DNA from: Rhizobium esperanzae
Lineage (GTDB): Bacteria; Pseudomonadota; Alphaproteobacteria; Rhizobiales; Rhizobiaceae
Assembly (NCBI RefSeq): GCF_002204185.1
Contig: NZ_MXPU01000006.1
Span: forward strand, 124,001-188,000
Direction: 5' to 3'
Length of the DNA: 64,000 bases
In this document: piece after piece, positions 7,886 to 17,327 of the stretch
Layout of the letters: the number at the start of each line of letters is the position of its first letter
Position numbering within the stretch: position 1 is the stretch's first letter
Translations under genes and position numbers: made by a program
The notes under the pieces: generated by a model
What the model was told of the DNA's origin: nothing
Database searches by the model: none
What the model saw: only the letters and a program-made list of their open reading frames with translations

Positions 7886-10171
7886 TCATTCTGTTTCGAC
7901 AAGAATAAAGGAGCGGTCGGCGGCCTCGAGCAAAGTATCAGCGATCGGTCCATATGACAGCATCTCGCCGGCCCGTCGGCTGACGCCGAGCACGATAAGA
8001 TTGAACCTGCCTCGGCGCGCCTGACGCAGGATCGACAGATCGGGTGCGCCGCTCGACTGGGTGATCTTTTCGACCGAAATGTCGTTGTAGCTCGCGATTT
8101 CGTCAATCTTCCTGAATGCGGCCAGATGCGCGTTGGCGATATCGCTCACACGCGGCGCCAATGACGCCTGTTGCGGCTCACGGATGTAAATCGCAGCTAC
8201 GTGCGCGCCGCTGGCCTTGGCCACGACCAACGCGAATTCCGCCGCTCGCATGGACCGTTGTGTCCCGCTGATCGGCACCAAGATGCGCAGCCTTCCGTCA
8301 TCGTCGGGCAAGGCGCCACGTTGCGAACAGATGGCAGTTGTTCCTTTGAACGACTTGCTCATCCTCGAAATTTTCTGGTCAAGACCTCCCTCGGGCGCTG
8401 CGGTGGGTTCGACCCCGACAAAGAGCATGTCATGACCCTTTTCGGCACTCTCGGCCAGCAGTGCTTCGAGGTCTCCGCTCGTCCCACTCGTTGTAACGTG
8501 AAGGTCGCCATCGATGGCGGCTTCCTGACTGCCGAGGCGGCCGACGGTTCGCTGCGCGCTCTCCCTCACTTGTTCGGCAATCGCCGTGGCGGTGTTATCG
8601 ATTGTCCGTCCCGCTTCGTCCCTGTTGCCGCCGGATTGGGCTTCTGGGCCTTGGGGTTTTCCATCGATGTTCAACACGGTGATCGGCATCTTTCGCAAGG
8701 CAGTAAAATGGCCGGCAATGCGGGTCGCAAGGCCGCTGCTGACGGAATTGTCGACGGCAAGAAGGATGCGTTCAAATTTCGAGAGGAAGCTTTGCTCTTC
8801 GAATCCTTGACGGGCCAAACGATCACGCTCGTCCTCCCGCATCGGCAGCCTTGCAAGCGCCCAACGCAGCGATGGCGGCATGGCCATGGTCGTGACCACC
8901 GCCATCGTCACAATGACGGAAAACAGCCGCTGATCGAGAACCCCGATGGAAAGACCGATCGATGCGACGATGACCTCGGTGGAGCCGCGGGCGTTCATTC
9001 CGCAGCCAAGCGCGACGGCTTCCGGATTGGTAAAGTCGCTGAATTTGGCGCCGGCAAAGGCGCCTCCGAACTTTCCCAAGCTCGCAATCAGGATAAGGCC
9101 GAGCGCCAGGAGCAGGATGGCGGGATCGCTGAGAACGCCGAGATCCGTCTCCAACCCGGTCAGGCCGAAAAAGACCGGCATGAACAGCGCCGTTGTCAGC
9201 GCCCGAAGCTGGCTGTCGATCTGGCGGGTCAAAATCGGCGATTGACCGACCAGAATGCCGGCGACGAACGCGCCGAGAACCGTGTGCACACCGATTAGAT
9301 CAGTGATGATCGCCATGGCGCCCATGATGGCGATGATGGCGCTAAGCACCGGCAGATCGCTTTTGAACTTATCGTGCGTCAGTCGGATGATTTCGAAGAC
9401 GATGCGGCGCCCGATCGTGAAGCTGAACGCCATGAAAGCGAGCGTGCCGGCTACGCTCCTCACCAATATCCACAGATCGACGGCGCCATGTTCGGCAAGG
9501 CTGAACGTCACGGCGATGATCACCCAGCCGACGGTATCGTCGATGATTGCCGACGCGACGATCAATTGGCCGATATTGCGTCGCATGAAATCCATTTCCC
9601 GGACGACGGATGCCACGATCTTGACGGAGGAGATGGAGAGAGCCGTTCCAAGAAACAGCGCCGTCACCAGCCGCGCCTGCGGATTCGGCAACAGCGAGGC
9701 AGGGAGGAGCTCTCCCAGAGTAAAACCCGCGGCGAAGGGGATGAGAATACCGCTTAACGAAACGCCGAAGGCGGCGCGGCGCAGCCGGACCGCCAGGCCG
9801 AGATCCGTTTCCATACCGGCGAGAAGCAAGAGGAACAGGATGCCGAGCTGGGCAATGGCGTCGGTCATGCTTTTTTGTGCTTCCCCCGCCGGGAATAGCT
9901 GATGCTGAAGGTCAGGCCATAGAGAGCCGAATACAGATGGCCCGAGGAGGACACCGCCGATGATCTGACCCATGATGGAGGGCTGGCCGATGCGCACCAT
10001 GAACTCGCCGAGCAATCGCCCGATGGCGACGAGCACGATGATCTGGACGAGAAACAGCGTTTCGGATGGCGCGTCCCGGTCGGCGACGCCTGCTGCCGAG
10101 GCCGAGGCTGCAACGAGGAGAAGCAGGACTGCCAGTGCAACTTGCCAATGCCAGGCGCCTTTCAGGCTCAT
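7886..10171 (-). CDS. CPA2-type cation/proton antiporter with tandem USP domains
   Basis: A 761-residue protein. Residues about 40-435 form a Kef/Na+-H+ exchanger-type domain of about 12 helices, with the helix-5 IIDDTVGW motif carrying the paired Asp residues that drive ion exchange. After a linker come two universal-stress-protein-like domains (about 462-600 and 625-760) on the cytoplasmic side, which in related proteins sense nucleotides. A signal-like first helix precedes the exchanger. The ATG at 10171 has AGGGAG upstream. Substrate ion (K+ or Na+) cannot be told from sequence. Confidence 0.88.
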   Translation of the reverse strand: MSLKGAWHWQVALAVLLLLVAASASAAGVADRDAPSETLFLVQIIVLVAIGRLLGEFMVRIGQPSIMGQIIGGVLLGPSVFGSLWPDLQHQLFPAGEAQKSMTDAIAQLGILFLLLLAGMETDLGLAVRLRRAAFGVSLSGILIPFAAGFTLGELLPASLLPNPQARLVTALFLGTALSISSVKIVASVVREMDFMRRNIGQLIVASAIIDDTVGWVIIAVTFSLAEHGAVDLWILVRSVAGTLAFMAFSFTIGRRIVFEIIRLTHDKFKSDLPVLSAIIAIMGAMAIITDLIGVHTVLGAFVAGILVGQSPILTRQIDSQLRALTTALFMPVFFGLTGLETDLGVLSDPAILLLALGLILIASLGKFGGAFAGAKFSDFTNPEAVALGCGMNARGSTEVIVASIGLSIGVLDQRLFSVIVTMAVVTTMAMPPSLRWALARLPMREDERDRLARQGFEEQSFLSKFERILLAVDNSVSSGLATRIAGHFTALRKMPITVLNIDGKPQGPEAQSGGNRDEAGRTIDNTATAIAEQVRESAQRTVGRLGSQEAAIDGDLHVTTSGTSGDLEALLAESAEKGHDMLFVGVEPTAAPEGGLDQKISRMSKSFKGTTAICSQRGALPDDDGRLRILVPISGTQRSMRAAEFALVVAKASGAHVAAIYIREPQQASLAPRVSDIANAHLAAFRKIDEIASYNDISVEKITQSSGAPDLSILRQARRGRFNLIVLGVSRRAGEMLSYGPIADTLLEAADRSFILVETE

Positions 10172-10375
10172 CTGCACCGACTCCCTGGAACTCCGATCAC
10201 CATCAGCCTCGAAGCGACATATTCGAGCGTGGCATCATTTCAATGTTCGACACCAAACAACGTTCCGAGGACTGGCAGGGCCACGGGTCTTTGCATGCGC
10301 GCAACGGCGGCTGCAATTCTGCAAACCGACGCATCGAGCCAACTCTTCTGGAGGCGAGCACGTGGCATTCAGACT

Positions 10376-11374
10376 TCAATCCACGCCGGTTATCTCCGGA
10401 GTGAAGGCAATGATTTTTTCGGATATCTGGCTGCCGTCTCCGCTGCTCGCAGCGAGCAGAAGCGCGGCGGCGACTTCGCCCATCTGACGCCGTGGCGAAA
10501 TCGAGGTTGCGATCCTGACGGGGAGGGCGCTGGCGACATCCAACCCGTTGAATCCGGCGATCAGGATTTCCGCAGGGCTGGCAATGCCGAGTTCCAGGCA
10601 GGCAAAGGCGCCGCCCGTCGCCATGTCGTCGTTGGAATAATAGATGCAGTCGAGATCCCTGGTCGCGGCGAGCATCGACATCGACAGCCGCTTGCCGTGC
10701 GCCACCGAGGAATAGGCGGCGTTGAACCGCTCGTCCACGAAAGCAAGGCCGCTCTCACGCAGCACTTTCTCGAAGCCGGCTTTTCGCTTGCCGGCGCGCA
10801 GATCCCTGTCGATCGCGCTGCCGATATAGCCGAACCGCCGCCGGCCGGCCGCCAACAGCGCTTTTGCCATCTCTTCTCCGGCTTTGCCATGAGAAAGACC
10901 AACGTTGAAATCGATGGGCGTGCCGTCGAGGTCCATGATCTGGATGACGGGGATCGCGGCATTCTGCAACATTCTCACCGTTTCTGTCGGCTGATCGAGA
11001 CCCGTTACAATGATGGCGGCAGGGCGCCAGGAGAGCATGTCGCGGATGATCTCGCGTTCCTTCGCCATATCGTAATCGGAGATGCCGAACACCGCCTGCA
11101 TGCCTGATCCACGCAGCCCGGCGGAAATGCCCGCCAGCATCTCGGGAAAGACGATGTTGGACATGCTGGGAACGACGACGGCGACGAGGTTGGTGCGCTG
11201 CGACGACAGTGAGAGCGCCAGCCGGTTACCGACGTAGTTTAGCCGCTCGGCCTGCTGAAGCACTTTTTCGCGGGTCTCCTTGGAAACGTCGGCGGCGCCG
11301 CGAAGGGCGCGCGATGCCGTCATCTTGCTGACGCCTGCCGCAGCGGCAACCTCTTCCAGTGTGGATTTACGCAT
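10376..11374 (-). CDS. LacI-family repressor, GntR (gluconate)-like
   Basis: A 332-residue repressor. The N-terminal helix-turn-helix reads TLEEVAAAAGVSKMTASRAL, followed by the hinge and a periplasmic-binding-like effector domain. The core (VPSMSNIVFPEMLAGI, MLSWRPAAIIVTG, YYSNDDMATGGAFACLELG) resembles the E. coli gluconate repressor GntR more than LacI itself. It is divergent from the DenD/SDR/ABC genes, across a region holding a perfect 14-bp palindrome (11493-11506). It likely represses that block and itself in response to a sugar acid. Confidence 0.88.
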   Translation of the reverse strand: MRKSTLEEVAAAAGVSKMTASRALRGAADVSKETREKVLQQAERLNYVGNRLALSLSSQRTNLVAVVVPSMSNIVFPEMLAGISAGLRGSGMQAVFGISDYDMAKEREIIRDMLSWRPAAIIVTGLDQPTETVRMLQNAAIPVIQIMDLDGTPIDFNVGLSHGKAGEEMAKALLAAGRRRFGYIGSAIDRDLRAGKRKAGFEKVLRESGLAFVDERFNAAYSSVAHGKRLSMSMLAATRDLDCIYYSNDDMATGGAFACLELGIASPAEILIAGFNGLDVASALPVRIATSISPRRQMGEVAAALLLAASSGDGSQISEKIIAFTPEITGVD

Positions 11375-11492
11375 CGCACCGACCCCATCGTCGAACTGCC
11401 TCGCCAGCGGGCAACGTCAGACTCATAGGCTCTTTTCCAAAAAAGGAAAACACTCGCTACTTGACATGCACGGTAAAAATAGGCGTTGTTAC

Positions 11493-11506
11493 CGATACCG
11501 GTATCG
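11493..11506. promoter_or_regulatory. candidate operator of the GntR-like LacI repressor
   Basis: Perfect 14-bp palindrome CGATACCGGTATCG within a TTACCGATACC...GGTATCGATACC context, 119 bases upstream of the repressor start. The central-CG dyad is the classic form of LacI-family operators. A TTGACA hexamer lies at 11461-11466 on the plus strand. The 442-base intergenic region (11375-11816) otherwise holds only low-quality open frames. Operator assignment is inference from symmetry and place. Confidence 0.55.
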
Positions 11507-11816
11507 ATACCAGCCATCGGAAACGGGAGAAAAGCCGTGCGGGAGACAGGGGAAGCCGTGGTCATCGAATCGAAGTCGATGGGCGCACAGGCAGCGCTTC
11601 GGAGGGTCCGACATCTGATTAACGTTCGATAGCGATGCGGATCAGGAAAGGTGACTTGACCCGCAGGTTGCAAACCTATCTGAATTCGATCGGGCATATG
11701 CCGATCGGGCTGGTTCCAGATCGCGGCGCGAGCCGGCCCGGGAGTGACCACAAGGACAATAAGACCAGTAGCGCGATCTTGACCGAAGAGACCGGCCGAC
11801 GGGAGGAAGAGCCGAT

Positions 11817-12803
11817 ATGCATGTGATGATCTTGGGAGCAGCCGGCATGGTCGGCCGCAAGCTGGTCGAGAAGATTGCGCGCGAGCCGCTCGCTTTCGGC
11901 CGGCCCATCACCCGTCTGACGCTGGCAGATGCTTTTCAGCCGCCGGTGCCGGAGACGCTCCAGTCCGTCTCCACGACGCAGACAGTCGACCTTGCCGCCG
12001 CCGGCGTAGCTGACAGGCTGATCGAAAGCCGGCCGGATCTGATCTTTCACCTGGCCGCCATCGTGTCGGGGGAGGCCGAGGCAGATTTCGACAAGGGTTA
12101 CGCCGTCAACCTCGATGGCACGCGCGCTCTCTTTGATGCGATCCGCCAGCTCGGCCTCAAGAGCGCCTATGTGCCGCGCGTCGTCTTTGCATCCTCGATC
12201 GCCGTCTTCGGCACGCCGTTCCCGGAGGTCATTCCGGATGAATTCTTTACCACGCCGCTGACGAGCTACGGCACCCAGAAGGCAATTGCCGAACTGCTGC
12301 TTGCCGATTATTCCCGCCGCGGCATCTTCGATGGCATCGGCATCCGGTTGCCGACCATCTGCGTGCGCCCCGGTGCGCCCAACAAGGCGGCCTCAGGTTT
12401 CTTCTCCAATATCCTGCGCGAGCCGCTGGTCGGTAAGGAAGCCATATTGCCGGTCAGCGACAGCGTCCGGCACTGGTTTGCCAGTCCGCGCGCGGCTGTC
12501 GGCTTCTTCGTCCATGCCGCGACGATCGATACGGCGAGGATCGGCGCGCGGCGCAACCTGACCATGCCGGGCCTTTCCGCGCTGGTCTCCGAAGAGATCG
12601 ATGCTCTGCGCCGGGTGGCCGGCGACAAGGCGGTCGCCCTCATCAAACGCGTGCCCGATCCTGTGATCGAACGCATCGTCGCCGGCTGGCCGACCCAGTT
12701 CGATGCGACGAGAGCCTCTTCGCTCGGTTTCATGGCGGAAACGAGCTTCGACGAAATTCTGCAAGTGCATATCGAGGATGAACTCGGCGGGAGGATTGCG
12801 TGA
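11817..12803 (+). CDS. denD: NAD-dependent epimerase/dehydratase family, D-erythronate dehydrogenase (DenD)-like
   Basis: A 328-residue extended SDR. Rossmann glycine motif GAAGMVG at 7-13, catalytic Ser near 126-127 and Tyr151/Lys155 in SYGTQKA. The overall sequence ([35 protein letters not shown]) matches the group that includes D-erythronate dehydrogenase, which oxidises D-erythronate to 2-keto-D-tetronate with NAD. Other members act on other sugar acids, so the exact substrate is open. First gene of the uptake/catabolic block after the operator; its stop overlaps the GTG start of the next SDR gene. Confidence 0.75.
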   Translation: MHVMILGAAGMVGRKLVEKIAREPLAFGRPITRLTLADAFQPPVPETLQSVSTTQTVDLAAAGVADRLIESRPDLIFHLAAIVSGEAEADFDKGYAVNLDGTRALFDAIRQLGLKSAYVPRVVFASSIAVFGTPFPEVIPDEFFTTPLTSYGTQKAIAELLLADYSRRGIFDGIGIRLPTICVRPGAPNKAASGFFSNILREPLVGKEAILPVSDSVRHWFASPRAAVGFFVHAATIDTARIGARRNLTMPGLSALVSEEIDALRRVAGDKAVALIKRVPDPVIERIVAGWPTQFDATRASSLGFMAETSFDEILQVHIEDELGGRIA

Positions 12804-13573
12804 GCGTATCGGCGAGCGGAGAAGCAAGGATCGCGCTTGTCACCGGCGGTGGCACCGGCGTCGGGCGTGCCATATCGCGGGGACTCGGCGCGGCCCGCTA
12901 CAGGGTGGTGATTTCAGGACGACGGGCCGATGTGCTTGAAAAGGCGGCGCGCGAGCTTGGCAGCGAAACGGGGGCCGAGTTTTTCGCGGTTCCCGCCGAT
13001 GTCGGCGATCCCGCTTCGGTGCGGGCTCTCTTCGATGCGATCGCGGAGAGATACGGACGGCTCGACCTCCTGGTCAACAATGCCGGCGTCACCGTACCGG
13101 GCGTACCGCTCGAGGAGGTTTCCTTCGAGCAATGGAACGCCATCGTCGCCGCCAATCTCACCGGCGCCTTCCTCTGCACGCAGCAGGCCTTCCGGCTGAT
13201 GAAGAGCCAGAGCCCGCGCGGCGGCCGCATCATCAACAACGGCTCCGTCTCGGCCACGACGCCGCGCCCGAATTCGGCGCCTTACACAGCGACGAAGCAT
13301 GCCATTACGGGCCTGACCAAATCCACCGCGCTCGACGGGCGCGAATTCGACATCGCCTGCGGCCAGATCGATATCGGCAACGCCGCCAGCGACATGACGA
13401 CGAGGATCGCGGCCGGTGTGCTGCAGGCCAACGGCAGCATTGCCGCGGAGGCGACGATCGACCCGGCCCATATTGCCGACGCGGTCGTCTACATGGCAGG
13501 ACTGCCGCTCAGCGCCAATGTGCTGACCATGACCGTGATGGCGACGAAAATGCCCTTTGTCGGGCGGGGCTAA
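12800..13573 (+). CDS. classical short-chain dehydrogenase/reductase
   Basis: A 257-residue SDR: cofactor motif TGGGTGVG (15-22), NNAG (93-96), active-site Ser about 149-151, Tyr162 and Lys166 in YTATKHA. It starts at a GTG that overlaps the stop of the DenD-like gene by four bases, so the two dehydrogenases should be made together. Probable sugar or sugar-acid oxidoreductase; NAD(P) preference is not clear. The ABC transporter genes follow 68 bases later. Confidence 0.88.
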   Translation: MSVSASGEARIALVTGGGTGVGRAISRGLGAARYRVVISGRRADVLEKAARELGSETGAEFFAVPADVGDPASVRALFDAIAERYGRLDLLVNNAGVTVPGVPLEEVSFEQWNAIVAANLTGAFLCTQQAFRLMKSQSPRGGRIINNGSVSATTPRPNSAPYTATKHAITGLTKSTALDGREFDIACGQIDIGNAASDMTTRIAAGVLQANGSIAAEATIDPAHIADAVVYMAGLPLSANVLTMTVMATKMPFVGRG

Positions 13574-13641
13574 GGCCTGCTGTCGCGGCCGAAGCGACAT
13601 ATATGCAGTTATGCAGTGCTCATGATCTGGGAGGAGGGAGT

Positions 13642-14709
13642 ATGGCAAACGTTCAGTTCGCGGATGTCCGGAAATCGTTCGGCGCGCATCCCGTCATCAA
13701 GGGGGTGGACATCGATATCGCCGACGGCGAATTCGTCATCCTCGTCGGCCCCTCGGGCTGCGGCAAGTCCACACTTCTCCGGATGCTGGCCGGGCTCGAG
13801 AATATTTCCGGTGGCGAGATCAAGATCGGCGGGCGCGTCGTCAACACGCTGCCGCCGAAGGACCGCGACATTGCCATGGTGTTCCAGAATTATGCGCTTT
13901 ATCCGCATATGACGGTGGAGCAGAACATGGGCTTCTCGCTCATGCTCAACAAATCGCCGAAGGCAGAAGCCGAAAAGCGGGTAAAATATGCCGCCGGCAT
14001 CCTCGGTCTCGACAAGCTGCTCGACCGTTATCCGCGCCAGCTTTCCGGCGGTCAGCGCCAGCGCGTCGCCATGGGCCGGGCCATCGTACGCAATCCAGAG
14101 GTCTTCCTGTTCGATGAGCCGCTGTCCAACCTTGATGCGAAACTGCGCGTCGCCATGCGCGCCGAGATCAAGGAACTGCACCAGCGCCTGAAGACGACGA
14201 CCGTCTACGTCACCCATGACCAGATCGAGGCGATGACGATGGCCGACAAGATCGTCGTCATGCATGACGGCATCGTCGAGCAGATCGGCACGCCGCTTGA
14301 GCTTTACGACCGCCCCGCCAATCTCTTCGTCGGCGGCTTTATCGGTTCGCCGGCGATGAACATGATCCACGGCAGGCTCGATCCTGAGAACCCCAGCCAG
14401 TTCGTCGCCGCCAACGGTACGCGGCTGCCGGTCGCCAAACCGCCTGCAAGTGCTGTGGGCCGCGACCTCGTTTACGGGCTGCGCCCCGAATATATCTCGC
14501 TCGATCCGAACGGTGTGCCGGCCGAGATCGTGGTGATCGAACCGACCGGCTATGAGACGCATCTGACCGTCCGCCTCGGCGGCAGCGATGTCAGCTGCGT
14601 CTTCCGCGAGCGTGTCGATGCGCGCCCGGGCGAAGCCATCCGGGTGGCGATCGACGCCAAACACGTCCATATCTTCGACGCCGAAGGCGGCATGCGATTG
14701 ACCGACTGA
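13642..14709 (+). CDS. sugar ABC importer ATPase, MalK/UgpC type
   Basis: A 355-residue nucleotide-binding subunit. Walker A GPSGCGKST (36-44), signature LSGGQ (134-138), Walker B VFLFDEP (154-160), switch His192, then the C-terminal TOBE/OB regulatory domain typical of CUT1 sugar importers. Start chosen at the ATG after GGAGGAGGGAG. It precedes its own binding protein and permeases, and by family habit could also energise ATPase-less importers such as the one at 28075-31156. Confidence 0.93.
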   Translation: MANVQFADVRKSFGAHPVIKGVDIDIADGEFVILVGPSGCGKSTLLRMLAGLENISGGEIKIGGRVVNTLPPKDRDIAMVFQNYALYPHMTVEQNMGFSLMLNKSPKAEAEKRVKYAAGILGLDKLLDRYPRQLSGGQRQRVAMGRAIVRNPEVFLFDEPLSNLDAKLRVAMRAEIKELHQRLKTTTVYVTHDQIEAMTMADKIVVMHDGIVEQIGTPLELYDRPANLFVGGFIGSPAMNMIHGRLDPENPSQFVAANGTRLPVAKPPASAVGRDLVYGLRPEYISLDPNGVPAEIVVIEPTGYETHLTVRLGGSDVSCVFRERVDARPGEAIRVAIDAKHVHIFDAEGGMRLTD

Positions 14710-14900
14710 CGCCATCCGGCGGGATAAGGGGAGAGGAGGAGTCTCCCGTTCCGCCGGAGCGCAAGCATTCGAGGGGTGAGCCCCACGGGAGCGCAAACCT
14801 CCCTGGGGAGCTTGCGCCCCCGGGATGCCAGGCCGCCGTTCACCAAGCGGGAGGTGAATGCCGGAGAATTGCTCCCGCTGTTTCAATGAGGAGGAATCTC

Positions 14901-16205
14901 ATGACGATCAAGAGACGTGAATTTCTTGCTGCATCGGCAGCCGTCGCCGGTGTCGCCGGCCTCGGCATCAAGCCGTCCTTTGCGCAGGCCGAACCGACCT
15001 ACACGCCGGAAAGCGGCGCGAGCCTGCGTCTGTTGCGCTGGACGCCTTTCGTGAAGGGCGATGAGGAGGCCTGGCTTGCCAATACCAAGAAGTTCACCGA
15101 AGCCACCGGCGTGGAAGTGCGCATCGACAAGGAGAGCTGGGAGGACATCCGTCCGAAAGCCGCCGTTGCGGCCAATGTCGGCTCCGGTCCGGATCTCATC
15201 ATGTGCTGGTTCGACGACGCGCACCAATATCCGGACAAGCTGGTCGATCTCACGGAACTCGGCAACTATCTCGGCAACAAGTACGAGGGCTGGTACGACG
15301 GCCTGAAGGGTTATGCCACCCGTGACGACAAGTTCATCGCCATGCCGCTGACGACGATCGGTAATGCCGTGGTCTATCGCGACAGCCATGTGAAGGCTGC
15401 TGGCTTCAACGAATTCCCGAACGATACCGCAGGCTTCCTCGAGCTTTGCAAGGCGATGAAGGCAAAGGGCACGCCCGCCGGCTTCCCGCACGGCAAGGCG
15501 GTCGGCGACGGTAACAACTACGCCCATTGGCTGCTCTGGAGCCATGGCGGCAAAATGGTCGACGAAAGCGGCACGGTGACGATCAACAGCCCGGAAACGC
15601 TCGCCTCGATCAACTATGCCAAGGAACTCTACGCGACCTTCATTCCGGGCACGGAAAGCTGGCTGGATGTCAACAACAACCGCGCCTTCCTCGCCGGCCA
15701 GGTATCGCTGATCGCCAACGGCGTCTCGGTCTATTACACGGCCAAGAACGATCCGAAGCTCGCCGAGATCGCAAAGGACATTCGCACGACGAACTTCCCG
15801 ATCGGACCGGTCGGCAAGAGCGTCGAGCTTTTCCAGACGAGCTCGCTGCTGCTCTTCAAGCACAGCAAATATCCGGAAGCGGCCAAGGCCTACATCAAGT
15901 TCATGATGGAAGCTGATCAGATGAATGCCTGGATCCAGGGCTCCAGCGCCTATTGCTGCCAGCCACTCAAGGCCTTCGCCAAGAACCCGGTCTGGACCGC
16001 CGATCCGGTTCACGCGCCCTATGCGCGCGCCTCGGAAAAGCTGCGCCCGAACGGCTATGCCGGTCCGCTCGGCTACGCCTCGGCGGCAACCATGGCCGAC
16101 TACGTGCTGGTCGACATGTATGCCGCCGCCGTCACCGGCCAGAAGTCGCCCGAGGACGCGATGAAGGAAGCCGAACGCCGGGCAAACCGCTACTACCGCG
16201 TCTGA
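14901..16205 (+). CDS. Tat-exported sugar-binding protein (CUT1)
   Basis: A 434-residue periplasmic solute-binding protein of the MalE/UgpB-like class. The leader has a twin-arginine motif (KRREFL) followed by a short hydrophobic stretch ending at AQA, so export by Tat is likely. The start at 14901 has GAGGAGG; an upstream ATG at 14886 lies inside that ribosome site. The preceding 190 bases after the ATPase gene contain GC-rich inverted sequences and no gene. A strong hairpin follows the stop. Confidence 0.92.
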   Translation: MTIKRREFLAASAAVAGVAGLGIKPSFAQAEPTYTPESGASLRLLRWTPFVKGDEEAWLANTKKFTEATGVEVRIDKESWEDIRPKAAVAANVGSGPDLIMCWFDDAHQYPDKLVDLTELGNYLGNKYEGWYDGLKGYATRDDKFIAMPLTTIGNAVVYRDSHVKAAGFNEFPNDTAGFLELCKAMKAKGTPAGFPHGKAVGDGNNYAHWLLWSHGGKMVDESGTVTINSPETLASINYAKELYATFIPGTESWLDVNNNRAFLAGQVSLIANGVSVYYTAKNDPKLAEIAKDIRTTNFPIGPVGKSVELFQTSSLLLFKHSKYPEAAKAYIKFMMEADQMNAWIQGSSAYCCQPLKAFAKNPVWTADPVHAPYARASEKLRPNGYAGPLGYASAATMADYVLVDMYAAAVTGQKSPEDAMKEAERRANRYYRV

Positions 16206-16221
16206 TCCGGAGCCGGGGACA

Positions 16222-16250
16222 TGCGGCATGCCTGATATCGGCATGCCGCA
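16222..16250 (+). other. hairpin after binding-protein gene
   Basis: Perfect 11-bp stem (16222-16232 with 16240-16250, TGCGGCATGCC) and a 7-base loop, 17 bases after the binding-protein stop and without a T tract. Such intercistronic hairpins commonly protect upstream binding-protein mRNA so that it exceeds permease mRNA. Confidence 0.6.
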
Positions 16251-16256
16251 GGCCTC

Positions 16257-16358
16257 TAAAGCGCGTCACATCAGATTTGATCCATGCGCCGCGCTTTAGT
16301 TCCTTGTTTTTACGCATGTCGTGGTCCCGGAACCGCTGCACACTTCCGGGCGACATGC
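16257..16358. repeat. Rhizobiales dispersed intergenic repeat with two dyads
   Basis: Two inverted repeats in series: AAAGCGCG/CGCGCTTT (16258-16265 with 16290-16297) and GCATGTCG...TCCCGGAA/TTCCGGGCGACATGC (16314-16332 with 16344-16358), separated by TTCCTTGTTTTTAC. From memory this matches a palindromic element scattered between genes in Rhizobium and Agrobacterium genomes. Here it sits inside an ABC-transporter operon, between binding protein and first permease. Confidence 0.65.
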
Positions 16359-16389
16359 ATCAGGACTGAATGCAATCTGGAGACAAGCA

Positions 16390-17316
16390 ATGTCGACCTT
16401 GAAATCCGGGGATACGCGCGGCCCCTCGCTGATGCAGAACAACAATGTGCTCGGCTTCCTGTTCATGCTGCCGGCCGCCGTGTTCCTTGTCTGCTTCCTC
16501 ACCTATCCCCTGGGGCTCGGCGTCTGGCTTGGCTTTACCGACACGCGGATCGGCAGGGATGGCATCTTCATCGGCCTGGAGAACTATGAGTTCCTGGCCG
16601 ATGACGCCGTTTTCTGGCTGTCGGTCTTCAACACCATCCTTTACACGGTCATCGCCTCGGCTCTGAAATTCGCGCTCGGCCTCTGGCTGGCGCTGCTCCT
16701 GAACCAGCACCTTCCGTTCAAATCCTTCTTTCGGGCGATCGTGCTGTTGCCCTGGGTGGTGCCGACGGTGCTTTCGGCGCTGGCCTTCTGGTGGATCTAC
16801 GATTCCCAGTTCTCGATCATCTCCTGGTCGCTGATGAAGCTCGGGCTGATCAGCGCGCCGATCAACTTCCTCGGTGATCCCACAAATGCGCGGATATCGG
16901 TCATCGTCGCCAATGTCTGGCGCGGCATCCCCTTCGTGGCGATCTCGCTGCTTGCCGGCCTGCAGACCATTCCGGCTTCGCTGCAGGAGGCGGCCTCGCT
17001 CGACGGCGCGACGAGCTGGCAGCGCTTCCGCTATGTGACGCTGCCGATGCTGACGCCGATCATCGCCGTCGTCATGACCTTCTCGGTGCTTTTCACCTTC
17101 ACGGATTTCCAGCTGATCTACGTGCTGACCAAGGGCGGACCGGTCAACGCCACGCATCTGATGGCCACACTCTCGTTTCAGCGCGGCATTCCGGGTGGCC
17201 AGCTCGGCGAGGGGGCGGCCATCGCGGTCGCCATGATACCCTTCCTGCTCGGTGCCATCATGTTCAGCTTCTTCGGCCTGCAACGCCGCAAATGGCAGCA
17301 GGGCGGCCAGGATTAG
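16390..17316 (+). CDS. sugar ABC importer permease, MalF/UgpA type
   Basis: A 308-residue inner-membrane subunit with six helices and the cytoplasmic EAA loop (EAASLDGATSWQRF) that docks on the ATPase. Start chosen at the ATG after GGAGACAAGC; the longer frame runs through the dispersed repeat. It pairs with the permease that follows 11 bases later and with the ATPase and binding protein upstream. Confidence 0.92.
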   Translation: MSTLKSGDTRGPSLMQNNNVLGFLFMLPAAVFLVCFLTYPLGLGVWLGFTDTRIGRDGIFIGLENYEFLADDAVFWLSVFNTILYTVIASALKFALGLWLALLLNQHLPFKSFFRAIVLLPWVVPTVLSALAFWWIYDSQFSIISWSLMKLGLISAPINFLGDPTNARISVIVANVWRGIPFVAISLLAGLQTIPASLQEAASLDGATSWQRFRYVTLPMLTPIIAVVMTFSVLFTFTDFQLIYVLTKGGPVNATHLMATLSFQRGIPGGQLGEGAAIAVAMIPFLLGAIMFSFFGLQRRKWQQGGQD

Positions 17317-17327
17317 GGAGGAAAAAG

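Noticed and set aside
11635-11826. 63-codon plus-strand frame in the DenD leader region
   Set aside because: Overlaps the DenD start, lacks a ribosome site and has no protein-like pattern.
14883-16244. Minus-strand open frame (453 codons) opposite the binding protein
   Set aside because: Antisense shadow of a clear Tat-exported binding protein; no family features.
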